NCBI RefSeq assembly: GCF_947496775.1
Contig: NZ_CANMDU010000006.1
Span: forward strand, 62,001-126,000
Reading direction: 5' to 3'
From: an uncultured Maribacter sp.
GTDB lineage: Bacteria > Bacteroidota > Bacteroidia > Flavobacteriales > Flavobacteriaceae
Length of the DNA stretch: 64,000 nucleotides
The notes beneath the pieces were generated by a model. It made no database searches, was not told the DNA's origin, and saw only the letters and a program-made list of their open reading frames with translations. The position numbers and the translations under genes are program-made. Below are positions 7,815 through 15,542 of this stretch, one piece after another (the stretch's first letter is position 1; the number at the start of each line of letters is the position of its first letter).

Positions 7815-8258
7815 ATGAAGCAAACTATTACTAAACTAGAACAATTATTAAAAAGGGGATTGGAATATTTTTCTCAAATTCCTGAATCAGAAATGAGTAA
7901 AAAAGTATCTATTGAAAAGTGGTCCAAAAAAGAAATTTTAGGACATTTAATAGATTCCGGAATTAATAATCTTCAAAGATTTACGGAAATACAATTTGAA
8001 GAGAAACCCTATGTTTTAAGGAATTATAAACAGAATGAATTAGTGAAAGTAAATGACTATCAAAATGCGAATACCAAGGAAATTATTAATTTTTGGATGT
8101 CTATAAACAACCGAATAAAAAGTGTAATAGAGCTGCAAACTGAAAAAACTCTGAATTATAAAATAGAATTAGAGAAAGGACGTATTTCTGATTTAAAATT
8201 TTTAATGGAAGATTATGTGGATCATATGGAACATCATCTCAATCAAATAATGAAATAA
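7815..8258 (+). CDS. DinB-like putative metal-dependent enzyme
   Basis: A 147-residue DinB/YfiT-like four-helix protein. The three expected metal ligands are visible as histidines: one in KKEILGHLIDS and two in DYVDHMEHHLNQI near the C-terminus. Such proteins often act as thiol-dependent transferases or remain uncharacterised. An upstream in-frame TTG at 7797 would add MHNTKY, but the ATG at 7815 is the better start. Only 22 bases separate it from the AraC-GyrI gene, so the regulator and this enzyme are likely one two-gene unit. DinB-like proteins beside AraC-type regulators are common in this phylum. The bases GTTGCAC at 7796 resemble the boundary sites of the patch. Confidence 0.85.
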   Translation: MKQTITKLEQLLKRGLEYFSQIPESEMSKKVSIEKWSKKEILGHLIDSGINNLQRFTEIQFEEKPYVLRNYKQNELVKVNDYQNANTKEIINFWMSINNRIKSVIELQTEKTLNYKIELEKGRISDLKFLMEDYVDHMEHHLNQIMK

Positions 8259-8271
8259 TAACTGTTGCCAG

Positions 8272-8330
8272 CGTGGTGTATAAAACGGAGCTATTAAGAA
8301 CTACGTTTAAACGCTCCGCGGTGCATATTG
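8272..8330. repeat. Shortened degenerate intergenic repeat D
   Basis: TGTTGCCAGCGTGGTGTATAAAAC aligns with the left ends of repeats A and B. CGGAGC (8286-8291) and GCTCCG (8313-8318) form a perfect 6-bp stem with a palindromic GTTTAAAC in the loop. The right end lacks the usual CGTTGT and runs straight into the next gene's start, so it looks truncated. Confidence 0.45.
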
Positions 8331-9158
8331 GAAAAAAAAAAGACCTTGAATGAATTAAAAATCATACGAGAATATTTTAAACCGATTCAGCCTACAGTTT
8401 CGGTTAACAATAGGGATATAAATTATCTAGAAATCCAACCAAATAAAGAAATTGAAAATTTTGTTTATTGTTTTTGGCAACTCAAAACAAGCAAAACTTT
8501 AAAGAAAGATTATAATTATAGAGTTGTTTCGGATGGTTGCATAGATATATTTTTTGATCATAAACAACCAAGCGAAAATTTTGTAATGGGATTTTGTCGA
8601 AAGTACGTTCAATTCCCTATAGGTAAGGAATTTGATTATATAGGTATTCGGTTTTTGCCTTCGGCATTTCCTTGTCTATTTGGAGTTAATGCCAAAAAAT
8701 TAAGTAATCAATGCCAAGAACTGAAGAAAATTTTACCTAATTTTTCCGAGTGGATTAATTCCGAAATTAAACCTGTTGATTCATTTGAAAGCATTACAAA
8801 AATCTTGAATGAAAAGATTATCGGATTTTTAAAAAATGAGAATATGCATTACGACAATCGTTTTTTAAATTCGTTAAACTTGATTTTTCTAAAGAATGGA
8901 TGTTTAAGTACCGAAAAAGACCTAAATACAGGTTTAGGTCCAAGACAGCTACGTAGAATTTTTAACTTTTATATCGGTACAACGGCAAAATCGTTCAGTA
9001 ATGTTGTGCGTTTTCAGCATATTTTAAGTGCAAAACCATCAAAACAAAGTCTTAAAGAAAATAAACTGTACTACGATGTCGGATTTTTTGATCAGGCTCA
9101 TTTTATTAAAAACTTCAAAACGTTTTATGGAGTAACACCTTCGGAAGCCTTTCGTTAA
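8328..9158 (+). CDS. AraC-family regulator (DUF6597-type N-terminal domain)
   Basis: A 276-residue AraC regulator. Residues about 30-170 match the DUF6597 sensing domain (NKEIENFVYCFWQLK, DGCIDIFFDH, YIGIRFLPSAFPCLFG). Residues about 180-276 form the helix-turn-helix pair (LGPRQLRRIFNFYIGTTAK, YYDVGFFDQAHFIKNFK, FYGVTPSEAFR). The start is uncertain. No ATG precedes the domain, so TTG at 8328 (or TTG at 8346) must be used, and the first lies in the remnant of repeat D. The normal 5' end may therefore have been lost and a substitute start recruited (inference). No obvious target gene lies nearby except the exported VOC protein downstream. Confidence 0.82.
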   Translation: MEKKKTLNELKIIREYFKPIQPTVSVNNRDINYLEIQPNKEIENFVYCFWQLKTSKTLKKDYNYRVVSDGCIDIFFDHKQPSENFVMGFCRKYVQFPIGKEFDYIGIRFLPSAFPCLFGVNAKKLSNQCQELKKILPNFSEWINSEIKPVDSFESITKILNEKIIGFLKNENMHYDNRFLNSLNLIFLKNGCLSTEKDLNTGLGPRQLRRIFNFYIGTTAKSFSNVVRFQHILSAKPSKQSLKENKLYYDVGFFDQAHFIKNFKTFYGVTPSEAFR

Positions 9159-9226
9159 GTTCGTCCGATTTTTACAATTTCTCTGTTTCTTGTTATCCCA
9201 AATTTGTAGAAACAAAAGGATTAACA

Positions 9227-9676
9227 ATGAAAGTATTATTATTAACCGCATTTATGCTAACAGTAAATTGGACGAATGCACAAACTATTAACAAAGTGAA
9301 GCTTAACGCAGGTATAATTACGGACAAGTTACAGGAAACCAAGAAATTTTACACAGAAACATTGGACTTTGGAGTACGTTTTGAAAATGAATTTTATTTA
9401 TTGCTTCATACACCCAATCATGAAGCAGAAATTAGTTTTTTAAAACCCAATCACCCAAGCCAAAAACCCATTTTTCAATCCGCGTTTAACGGAAAAGGTG
9501 TTTACTTAACAATTGAAGTTAATGACGTAGATAAAGTATATAAAGAATTAAAAGATATAAAGGTTCCGATAGAGATTGAAATCCGAGACGAACCTTGGGG
9601 TGATAGGCATTTTGCGATCAAAGACCCGAACGGAATTGGAATTGATATTGTTACTTATACAAAGCCCGAAGAATAA
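9227..9676 (+). CDS. Exported VOC (glyoxalase/bleomycin-resistance fold) protein
   Basis: A 149-residue vicinal-oxygen-chelate protein with paired beta-alpha-beta-beta-beta modules (AGIITDKLQETKKFYTETLDF; then VYLTIEVNDVDKVYKELK, and FAIKDPNGIGIDIVTY). Unusually for this fold it begins with a clear signal peptide (MKVLLLTAFMLTVNWTNAQ, cleavage near residue 19), so it should act in the periplasm, where most VOC enzymes do not. Metal-ligand positions are incomplete compared with glyoxalase I, so binding rather than catalysis is possible. No substrate can be proposed. Confidence 0.85.
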   Translation: MKVLLLTAFMLTVNWTNAQTINKVKLNAGIITDKLQETKKFYTETLDFGVRFENEFYLLLHTPNHEAEISFLKPNHPSQKPIFQSAFNGKGVYLTIEVNDVDKVYKELKDIKVPIEIEIRDEPWGDRHFAIKDPNGIGIDIVTYTKPEE

Positions 9677-9789
9677 GCATTACGAGCGAGAAAGAACTGA
9701 AATCAAAAACAAATTAACTAACCTAAATTCTCTCTTTTGTTTTTCTGATTATTACATAAAAATTTAATCAAAATCAAATCTACCGTGTA

Positions 9790-9836
9790 TAAGATTAATT
9801 ACTAAATTAGTTACTTACAACATGTAATTAATCTTA
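9790..9836. repeat. 13-bp perfect inverted repeat
   Basis: TAAGATTAATTAC (9790-9802) pairs perfectly with GTAATTAATCTTA (9824-9836) across a 21-base loop, about 115 bases after the VOC gene. There is no T tract. It could be a 3' mRNA stabiliser or bidirectional transcript end. Confidence 0.65.
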
Positions 9837-9878
9837 AACAAGGCCATAATCAAAAAATTGAAAAAAATGATACATTAA

Positions 9879-9907
9879 AACAATGTATATGCATGTGGTA
9901 CATTGTT
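9879..9907. repeat. 9-bp perfect inverted repeat
   Basis: AACAATGTA (9879-9887) and TACATTGTT (9899-9907) pair perfectly with an 11-base loop. It sits just upstream of the right half of repeat F and 80 bases before the DoxX-like gene. Confidence 0.55.
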
Positions 9908-9988
9908 AATCCATAAAGGCAGTGTCTTTTTATACACTTCGTTTTATAGACAAGATAGTTGTAGGCCATTAAAGAAAACCAAATATTA

Positions 9989-10555
9989 ATGAACATTAAG
10001 AACTTGAAAGTATCATTTGAATTGGTCCTTCGACAATGTGTTTTTATAATTCTCAATATTTACGCTATCAGAAAATTGTTTGGTGGACAATTTTATAGGA
10101 ATGGAGAATTACCAGCTGATGTTGCAAAGATAACTTTGGGAGAAGTCGATAGTTTTACAATTGCTTGGGTTTTTATGGGGTATTCCTTCTGGTATGTTCT
10201 ATTTATCGGAATTACTCAATTAATTGGTGCTTGGTTTCTCTTATGGAGTAAAACAAAACTCATTGGTGTAATGATACTAATACCAATAATGTTGAATATT
10301 ATTATGTTCGACCTTATTTTTCTTGGTGTTTATTCTGCATTAGCAATTTCAATCATAACTTTTTTGATGTTGATAATGATAATATTATTCAACAAAGAAA
10401 AAATAATAAATATATATCAGGAACTAATTACTTTTCTGCCAAAATCAGAAGTATTGCTAAAAGAGAAAATTTTAACGGTTGGAATTACAATAATGACTTT
10501 ATTATTAACTTTTTCTTTTTGTTATTTAATAGAACGCTTAACTTGGGTTACCTAA
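9989..10555 (+). CDS. DoxX-like membrane protein
   Basis: A 188-residue integral membrane protein with four to five hydrophobic spans (about residues 14-30, 58-85, 90-115, 117-134 and 160-183). The stretch IGITQLIGAWFLLWSKTK followed by LIGVMILIPIMLNIIMFD has the spacing of the DoxX family core (helix, loop, small-residue turn, helix with N and D). DoxX proteins are small redox-linked membrane proteins, mostly of unknown role. The gene stands alone between repeat F and the truncated repeat at 10567. Its flanks GTTGTAGGCCA (9958-9968) and TGGCTACAAC (10567-10576) are inverse complements apart from one extra base. That makes it a second candidate for a single-gene mobile unit. Confidence 0.6.
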   Translation: MNIKNLKVSFELVLRQCVFIILNIYAIRKLFGGQFYRNGELPADVAKITLGEVDSFTIAWVFMGYSFWYVLFIGITQLIGAWFLLWSKTKLIGVMILIPIMLNIIMFDLIFLGVYSALAISIITFLMLIMIILFNKEKIINIYQELITFLPKSEVLLKEKILTVGITIMTLLLTFSFCYLIERLTWVT

Positions 10556-10566
10556 AAATAACTAAC

Positions 10567-10590
10567 TGGCTACAACAAAACCTTTACTTA
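10567..10590. repeat. Truncated left end of the patch repeat (G)
   Basis: TGGCTACAACAAAACCT shares ACAACAAAACCT with the start of repeat H (21949-21960). The element stops after about 25 bases, and resident-looking sequence with the ankyrin gene follows, marking the probable right edge of the first patch. Confidence 0.45.
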
Positions 10591-10622
10591 ATTAAGACAA
10601 TTCATTTGCAATTATATAAGAT

Positions 10623-11288
10623 ATGGAAGTTATAGACCAAATATCAAACTTTATTCAAAAGGGAGATAATGAAAAATTAAAAGAAATTCTAGATAGTAAT
10701 CCAGATTTAGCAAACGAAAAAACCAAGCAAGGAATTTCGTTTCTAACATTTGCAGCATATTGTAACAATAATCTAGCGCTTGAATTAGTAAAAAACCTTA
10801 AAGCAACATTAGATATTTACGAGAAAATCATTTTAGGAGATTTAATGCAAGTAAAAGAGTATTTTTATAAATACCCTTCTAAAAAAAATCAATACGCAAC
10901 AGATGGTTTTACACCAATAGGACTTGCTTGCTTCTTTGGACACTACGAAATAGTTTGTTTTTTTATAGAATGTGGGAGCGATATAAATATTGCATCAAAC
11001 AATGCTTTTAAAGTAACCCCTTTACATTCCGCTTGTGCAATTTCAAATTATAAAATAGCTGAATTACTTGTACAAAATAAAGCCAATGTAAATGCAGCAC
11101 AACAAAGAAATATAACTCCATTGCATTCTGCCTCTTATAATGGGAGATTAGACTTAGTAAAATTATTGGTTACGCATGGAGCAAAAATAAATGCTAAAAT
11201 GCAGGATGGAAGAACACCTTTATCTATGGCTAATGAAAAATCATTTATAGAAGTTTCGCAGTATTTAAAACAAAGAGGAGGAATATAA
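10623..11288 (+). CDS. Ankyrin-repeat protein
   Basis: A 221-residue cytosolic protein made mostly of ankyrin repeats. The clearest are at about residues 99-120 (GFTPIGLACFFGHYEIVCFF), 135-155 (TPLHSACAISNYKIAELLVQ), 167-188 (TPLHSASYNGRLDLVKLLV) and 198-215 (GRTPLSMANEKSFIEVSQ). The N-terminal 80 residues contain one or two degenerate repeats. Ankyrin repeats serve as protein-binding scaffolds; the partner is unknown. No signal peptide is present. It is followed by the palindrome at 11331 and then the exported HbpS-like gene, which is probably a separate transcript. Confidence 0.88.
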   Translation: MEVIDQISNFIQKGDNEKLKEILDSNPDLANEKTKQGISFLTFAAYCNNNLALELVKNLKATLDIYEKIILGDLMQVKEYFYKYPSKKNQYATDGFTPIGLACFFGHYEIVCFFIECGSDINIASNNAFKVTPLHSACAISNYKIAELLVQNKANVNAAQQRNITPLHSASYNGRLDLVKLLVTHGAKINAKMQDGRTPLSMANEKSFIEVSQYLKQRGGI

Positions 11289-11330
11289 AAAGGAAGTTGA
11301 CAAATTTTATAAAACTTCTTTTTTTCTATG

Positions 11331-11348
11331 AGTTGAACTTGTTCAACT
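11331..11348. promoter_or_regulatory. 18-base near-perfect palindrome (operator or terminator)
   Basis: AGTTGAACTTGTTCAACT has perfect 8-base arms around TT and is followed by ATTTTTC. It lies 43 bases after the ankyrin gene and 52 bases before the HbpS-like gene. It fits either a terminator for the former or a dimeric-repressor operator for the latter operon. Confidence 0.5.
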
Positions 11349-11399
11349 ATTTTTCTCGAATAGTTTATAATTTTTGTAGAAACAATTACAAATAAAATT

Positions 11400-11888
11400 A
11401 TGAGCTTAATTAAACCGTTTAAAAACTTTCTTCTTGCATTTATGTTAGTATTACTGTCCAACACAGTACATGCACAGATAACTAATGATATTACCCATGA
11501 AGAGGCGTTTAAAGCCCTTTTGGCAGCAAAAGAAAGTGCCGAAGCCTCCAATGTATTAGTAAATATTGCCGTTGTAGATGCTGGCGCTAATCTAAAAGCT
11601 TTTATAAGAATGGATGAATCTTTCTTAGGTAGTATAGATGTTGCTATTAAAAAAGCAAAAACAGCACGATATTTTAATATTGACACTGGAAAATTAGGAG
11701 AATTAACGCAACCAGGAGGTATTATTTATAATATTGAACATTCTAATGACGGATTGGTTACCTTCCCTGGCGGATTACCAATAAAAAACAAAGACGGAAA
11801 AATTATTGGAGCTATAGGGGTAAGCGGAGGCACAATAGAACAAGACAGAGCTATTGCCACTGTTGGTGCTAAATCAATTACAAAATAA
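11400..11888 (+). CDS. Exported GlcG/HbpS-family haem-binding-like protein
   Basis: A 162-residue protein with a signal peptide (cleavage near VHAQ, residue 26) and a GlcG/HbpS (DUF336) domain. Visible landmarks are HEEAFKALLAAKESA, NIAVVDAGANLKAFIRMD, AIKKAKTARYF, the TFPGGLPI loop and the glycine-rich IGAIGVSGGT close. The family forms octamers that bind haem or cobalamin-like ligands in Streptomyces HbpS; others have no known ligand. It should act in the periplasm. It heads an apparent operon, with the beta-propeller gene starting 20 bases after its stop. Co-occurrence with a propeller and a porin suggests a periplasmic oxidation or uptake pathway, which is inference. Confidence 0.88.
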   Translation: MSLIKPFKNFLLAFMLVLLSNTVHAQITNDITHEEAFKALLAAKESAEASNVLVNIAVVDAGANLKAFIRMDESFLGSIDVAIKKAKTARYFNIDTGKLGELTQPGGIIYNIEHSNDGLVTFPGGLPIKNKDGKIIGAIGVSGGTIEQDRAIATVGAKSITK

Positions 11889-11908
11889 CTAATTAAAAAA
11901 ATAGCATA

Positions 11909-13432
11909 ATGAATAGTATAAACAAAGCTTTTCTATTTATAACAGTACTTATAGTACAAATAAGCATAGCTCAAGTTTCTAATGATATAATGCTTTACAG
12001 AAAGGATTTTAAAAATATTTCTGGAAAAAATACCGTATCTGTGACTAGTTATGAAAAAAATGGTGCTCACTATGTATATGCTGGCGGCATAGGAAATGTA
12101 GATGTATATAGTTTAGATAAAGAAGGTCTACTTACTCCAATAAGCAATCATGATTTACATATGAAAAAAGGTCCTGCGAGAGGCATGGTTGCAGATAATA
12201 TTAATGGAACCGATTTTCTATTTATAGGAAATAAACACGGAAATGTTATTGAGACCTTTAAGATATTAGATGATGGGTCCATAGAGCGTGTTGCTTTGAT
12301 AGAAGATACAGAGGAAACCCACCTAGGCACAGCCATAACACTCCAAGTTATTCACATGAAAAAAGCATCTTATTTGTTTGTGGGAGGTTTAGAAAAAACA
12401 CCTGGGCTAAGCTGTTTTAAAATTGAGGATAGTGGTAAGCTAACGCATGTACAATCTATGAAAGATGATGAAACTATTCATACAGATGGTATAATAGGTA
12501 TGTTTACCCATAAAATAAAAGGGAAAACCTATTTATATACAGGCGGCTTTCAGGATAATGGGGTTAGTAGCTTTAGAGTATATGAAAATGGTACTTTTAA
12601 AAATGTAAACAGTATAAGTGATAATACTACAGATAGGTATTTAACAGGAGCTTACCCAGTAACAGGAGTTACTTTAGGAGATAATAATTATGTTATCGTA
12701 GGACATAGACATCATAAATATTATAAAAGAAATGGATTTATTAAAAGAACCAATTTTGTGTATCATGGGGATGGTGTAAGTGTCTTTAAGATAAACGGAA
12801 AAGGCGCACTAGTACCGCACTCGGTTTTAAAAGATGACGAAACTACTAAGCTACAAGGACAAACAAGAATAGAAGTAGTTTCTACAGATGCTAATGAAGC
12901 CGTATTGGCAGTAGGTACTAGGGACGATGCAAGCATTCAATTGCTAAAATTAAATAAAGAAGGTATTCTAAGTCCCATAAACTATTTAGAAACCGGTTAT
13001 TCTATTTATTATGGTTTAAGGTCGCATAAAATTGGAGAAGATAACTTTCTAATTGGGGGTTCTTTTAGAACTGATTTTCAAAAAATAGCGAGTTATAAAA
13101 TTGCACCAAAAATTGATAGAGAAGGAAAGGTTCTTCGCCATATGGTTAACTTAAAATATAAAGAAGAAGCTACGGAACAACAAGTGAACGATGCCATAAA
13201 AACTTTTTTAAATCTTAAGAACGAAATCCCAGAAATAGCCAATATAGAATGGGGGTTAAATGATAGTAGCGAGGGACATAGTAAAGGCTTAACCCATTGT
13301 TTTACTTTAACTTTTAAGAATGAACATGCCAGAGAAATTTATCTGTTCCATAAAGCACATTTAGATTTGGTAAGTAAAATTGGCCCTATCATCGGAGACG
13401 TTTTAGTATTAGATTATTGGGCAGAAAAATAA
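11909..13432 (+). CDS. Exported beta-propeller protein fused to a Dabb domain
   Basis: A 507-residue exported protein (signal peptide to about residue 21, IAQVSN). Residues about 30-410 contain repeated blades of the 6-phosphogluconolactonase/YVTN type (HYVYAGGIGNVDVYSLDKEG, FLFIGNKHGNVIETF, YLYTGGFQDNGVSSF, LAVGTRDDASIQLLKL). Residues about 410-507 form a Dabb (stress-responsive A/B barrel) domain, beginning VLRHMVNLKYKEEA and ending VLVLDYW. Dabb domains are ferredoxin-like dimers, some of which are small enzymes. The fusion of a propeller with a Dabb domain in one secreted chain is unusual to my knowledge. It lies between the HbpS-like gene and an OprB-type porin, with a 17-bp inverted repeat after its stop. 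Confidence 0.8.
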   Translation: MNSINKAFLFITVLIVQISIAQVSNDIMLYRKDFKNISGKNTVSVTSYEKNGAHYVYAGGIGNVDVYSLDKEGLLTPISNHDLHMKKGPARGMVADNINGTDFLFIGNKHGNVIETFKILDDGSIERVALIEDTEETHLGTAITLQVIHMKKASYLFVGGLEKTPGLSCFKIEDSGKLTHVQSMKDDETIHTDGIIGMFTHKIKGKTYLYTGGFQDNGVSSFRVYENGTFKNVNSISDNTTDRYLTGAYPVTGVTLGDNNYVIVGHRHHKYYKRNGFIKRTNFVYHGDGVSVFKINGKGALVPHSVLKDDETTKLQGQTRIEVVSTDANEAVLAVGTRDDASIQLLKLNKEGILSPINYLETGYSIYYGLRSHKIGEDNFLIGGSFRTDFQKIASYKIAPKIDREGKVLRHMVNLKYKEEATEQQVNDAIKTFLNLKNEIPEIANIEWGLNDSSEGHSKGLTHCFTLTFKNEHAREIYLFHKAHLDLVSKIGPIIGDVLVLDYWAEK

Positions 13433-13441
13433 AACTATTCT

Positions 13442-13495
13442 ATAGATTACAATCCAACGAATAATTATAAACTAATTGGTTGGATTGTAATCTAT
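13442..13495. terminator. 17-bp perfect inverted repeat after the propeller gene
   Basis: ATAGATTACAATCCAAC (13442-13458) pairs perfectly with GTTGGATTGTAATCTAT (13479-13495) over a 20-base loop, starting 10 bases after the stop at 13432. There is no T tract. It may end the upstream transcript, protect its 3' end or tune the downstream porin. Confidence 0.6.
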
Positions 13496-13586
13496 TAAAT
13501 ATTCAAAACAAAACTCTTATGCTTTTGGAAGTGCTTATAGTGAGTGTAAAATTCTCTGAAAACTTACAAATTCGATGTAGTATAAA

Positions 13587-14750
13587 ATGAAGAAATTAAT
13601 TGTGTTCTTTTTCGTATTTTCTTCGTATACTTTATTAGCTCAAACTCAGGAAACGGATAGCTTGCAAGGGAAAAATTGGACACGCAACGGTATTTCTCCA
13701 TTTGTTTCTTATGTATCTATAGGTGCTTCGAATGTTTCGGGAGGGTTAGACCAAACGAGTAGGTATGCCGGACAATTCTATGCAGGATTCCAGTTAGATT
13801 TTGAAAAAATATTGGAATGGAAAGGTACTCGAGCAAGAATTTCAATAATTAATCGGCATGGACATGGACTCTCAAATGAAGTTGGTTCTGTTTTTGAACC
13901 ATTAAATGTAGTTGGCGGACAAAACACTTTTTTTTATGATTTAAGTGTCGAAAAAGACTTCGGAGACAAAGTCTCTTTTAAATTAGGGCGTACTACAGCG
14001 GCCGATGATTTTTCTGGTTCCGCACTATATTATTACTCGCTTAATAATACAGTAAACGGAGTTATAAGAGCTCTATTATTAGATGGTTTAATGAGTACCT
14101 TCCCCTTTCCCACATGGGGCGCAAGGATAAAATATAAACCTAATGCTAAGCATCAAATTCAACTAGGTTCCTACCAAATGAGTAAAAGTATTTTTAACGA
14201 TAAGAAACACGGTCTAGATTTTTCTTATAGAAGTTCCGATAACCTATCTATATTCTTTCAGTACGATTGGTTGGGGCAAATAGCAAACCGTAACGCTAGG
14301 GTTTATGTTGGGGCGAATCAGGTATTTGGAACTTTGGCTAATCTTAATCCTGTTCACGAATCCAATTATTTTATACGTTTTTATGGGCATGTAGATGTTG
14401 AACTTATTCAAGATTTAACCTCTTTCCTTACAATAAGTTATTCGCCACATGGCGAAATAGCAAAAGTACCTTTTCAAAGTAGTTTTGGTCTTAACTGGAA
14501 GGGAGTATTCCCGTCTAGAACAGATGATAGAATGGTATTCTTTGCTACCGTTGGTAGTTTTAGTGATGCATGGGCCACAACCAAAGGAAATGAGCTGTCT
14601 CCAGAAGTAGTATTAGAGTTGGGTTATCGTTTTAAAATTAAGGACTATTTTGGGGTGCAACCTGCGTTGCAATATGATATTAACCCAGGTGGTTCTGAGA
14701 CCATTGATAATGCACTTATTCCAGGAATATTAATAGAAGCTAGTTTTTAA
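13587..14750 (+). CDS. OprB-type carbohydrate porin-like outer-membrane protein
   Basis: A 387-residue outer-membrane beta-barrel with a signal peptide (cleavage near LLAQ, residue 19). It shows the hallmarks of the carbohydrate-selective porin OprB family: alternating amphipathic strands, the extracellular-loop-rich middle (GRTTAADDFSGSALYYY, STFPFPTWGARIKY, KPNAKHQIQLGSYQ) and a C-terminal aromatic strand ending EASF. It should form a channel for small solutes. Together with the preceding exported HbpS-like and propeller-Dabb proteins and the following SDR reductase, it suggests uptake and oxidation of a small organic compound. The solute cannot be named. It is separated from the propeller gene by 154 bases holding the 17-bp inverted repeat. 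Confidence 0.78.
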   Translation: MKKLIVFFFVFSSYTLLAQTQETDSLQGKNWTRNGISPFVSYVSIGASNVSGGLDQTSRYAGQFYAGFQLDFEKILEWKGTRARISIINRHGHGLSNEVGSVFEPLNVVGGQNTFFYDLSVEKDFGDKVSFKLGRTTAADDFSGSALYYYSLNNTVNGVIRALLLDGLMSTFPFPTWGARIKYKPNAKHQIQLGSYQMSKSIFNDKKHGLDFSYRSSDNLSIFFQYDWLGQIANRNARVYVGANQVFGTLANLNPVHESNYFIRFYGHVDVELIQDLTSFLTISYSPHGEIAKVPFQSSFGLNWKGVFPSRTDDRMVFFATVGSFSDAWATTKGNELSPEVVLELGYRFKIKDYFGVQPALQYDINPGGSETIDNALIPGILIEASF

Positions 14751-14822
14751 AATGGTACTGTTATTAAATATACAGCACCAAGTACATATAATACTATAGA
14801 AACATAATTAAAAGAATATACA

Positions 14823-15542
14823 ATGAGCAATCTAAAAAACAAAAAAGCCATTATAACGGGTGGAAGTAGAGGACTAGGAAGAGCTACAGCATTGGCATTT
14901 GCTAAAGAAGGTATTAATGTAGCAATTACCGGAAGAACAGAAAGTACATTAAAAGAAACCGTTTTAGAATTGCAAACCTACGGTATCAAAGCTACTTATG
15001 CTGTATTTGATGTTGGTAATTATGAAGAAGTTAAACTAAGCATTAAAAACATTATAGACACTCTTGGGGGTGTTGATATTTTGGTAAATAATGCCGGAAT
15101 GGCAGCCATTGGTTCTTTTAATGATATGCCTGTGGAACAATGGAGTGCTATGATACAGACCAATGTTATGGGCATGTATTATGTAACTAAAGAGGTTTTG
15201 CCACATCTTATAAACCAAAATGAAGGAGATATTATTAATGTTTCTTCTACAGCAGGTTTAAACGGGAATGCGAATGTATCGGCATATTCTGCGTCTAAAT
15301 TTGCTGTAATAGGAATGTCTGAATCTTTAATGAAGGAAGTTCGTAAAAACAATATTAGAGTTAATACCCTAACGCCAAGCACTATTGAGTCTGATATGAC
15401 CATAGAATTAGGTTTTGCAAATAAAGACTCCCATGAGAGTGTGTTGCAACCAGAAGATTTTGCAGAGTTAATACTGGCAGGTTTAAAATTACCTCGAAGA
15501 GCTATGTTAAAAAGTGCGGCTTTATGGTCTACAAATCCTTAA
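14823..15542 (+). CDS. Short-chain dehydrogenase/reductase (FabG-like)
   Basis: A 239-residue classical SDR. The cofactor loop TGGSRGLGR lies near residues 13-21, the structural NNAG near residue 88 and the active-site serine in NVSSTAG. The catalytic YSASK is near residue 156. The arginine-containing NITGRTES segment suggests NADPH preference. It would reversibly oxidise a hydroxyl or reduce a carbonyl in the cytosol; the substrate is unknown. The C-terminus (LAGLKLPRRAMLKSAALW) fits the FabG/sepiapterin-reductase-like subgroup. It lies 72 bases after the porin and is followed by a good terminator at 15622-15647, closing the local gene group. Confidence 0.9.
   Translation: MSNLKNKKAIITGGSRGLGRATALAFAKEGINVAITGRTESTLKETVLELQTYGIKATYAVFDVGNYEEVKLSIKNIIDTLGGVDILVNNAGMAAIGSFNDMPVEQWSAMIQTNVMGMYYVTKEVLPHLINQNEGDIINVSSTAGLNGNANVSAYSASKFAVIGMSESLMKEVRKNNIRVNTLTPSTIESDMTIELGFANKDSHESVLQPEDFAELILAGLKLPRRAMLKSAALWSTNP

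Larger units (their letters stand above)
9677..9988. other. Non-coding stretch with two perfect stem-loops and half of repeat F
   Basis: No gene is seen in these 312 bases. They hold a 13-bp perfect stem (9790-9836), a 9-bp perfect stem (9879-9907) and, at about 9920-9968, the right half of the patch repeat (GTCTTTTTATACACTTCGTTTTATAGACAA, ending in GTTGTAGGCCA). Confidence 0.6.

Noticed and set aside
11135-11686. 183-codon minus-strand open frame across the ankyrin and HbpS-like genes
   Set aside because: It overlaps two well-supported genes and its product shows no family features.
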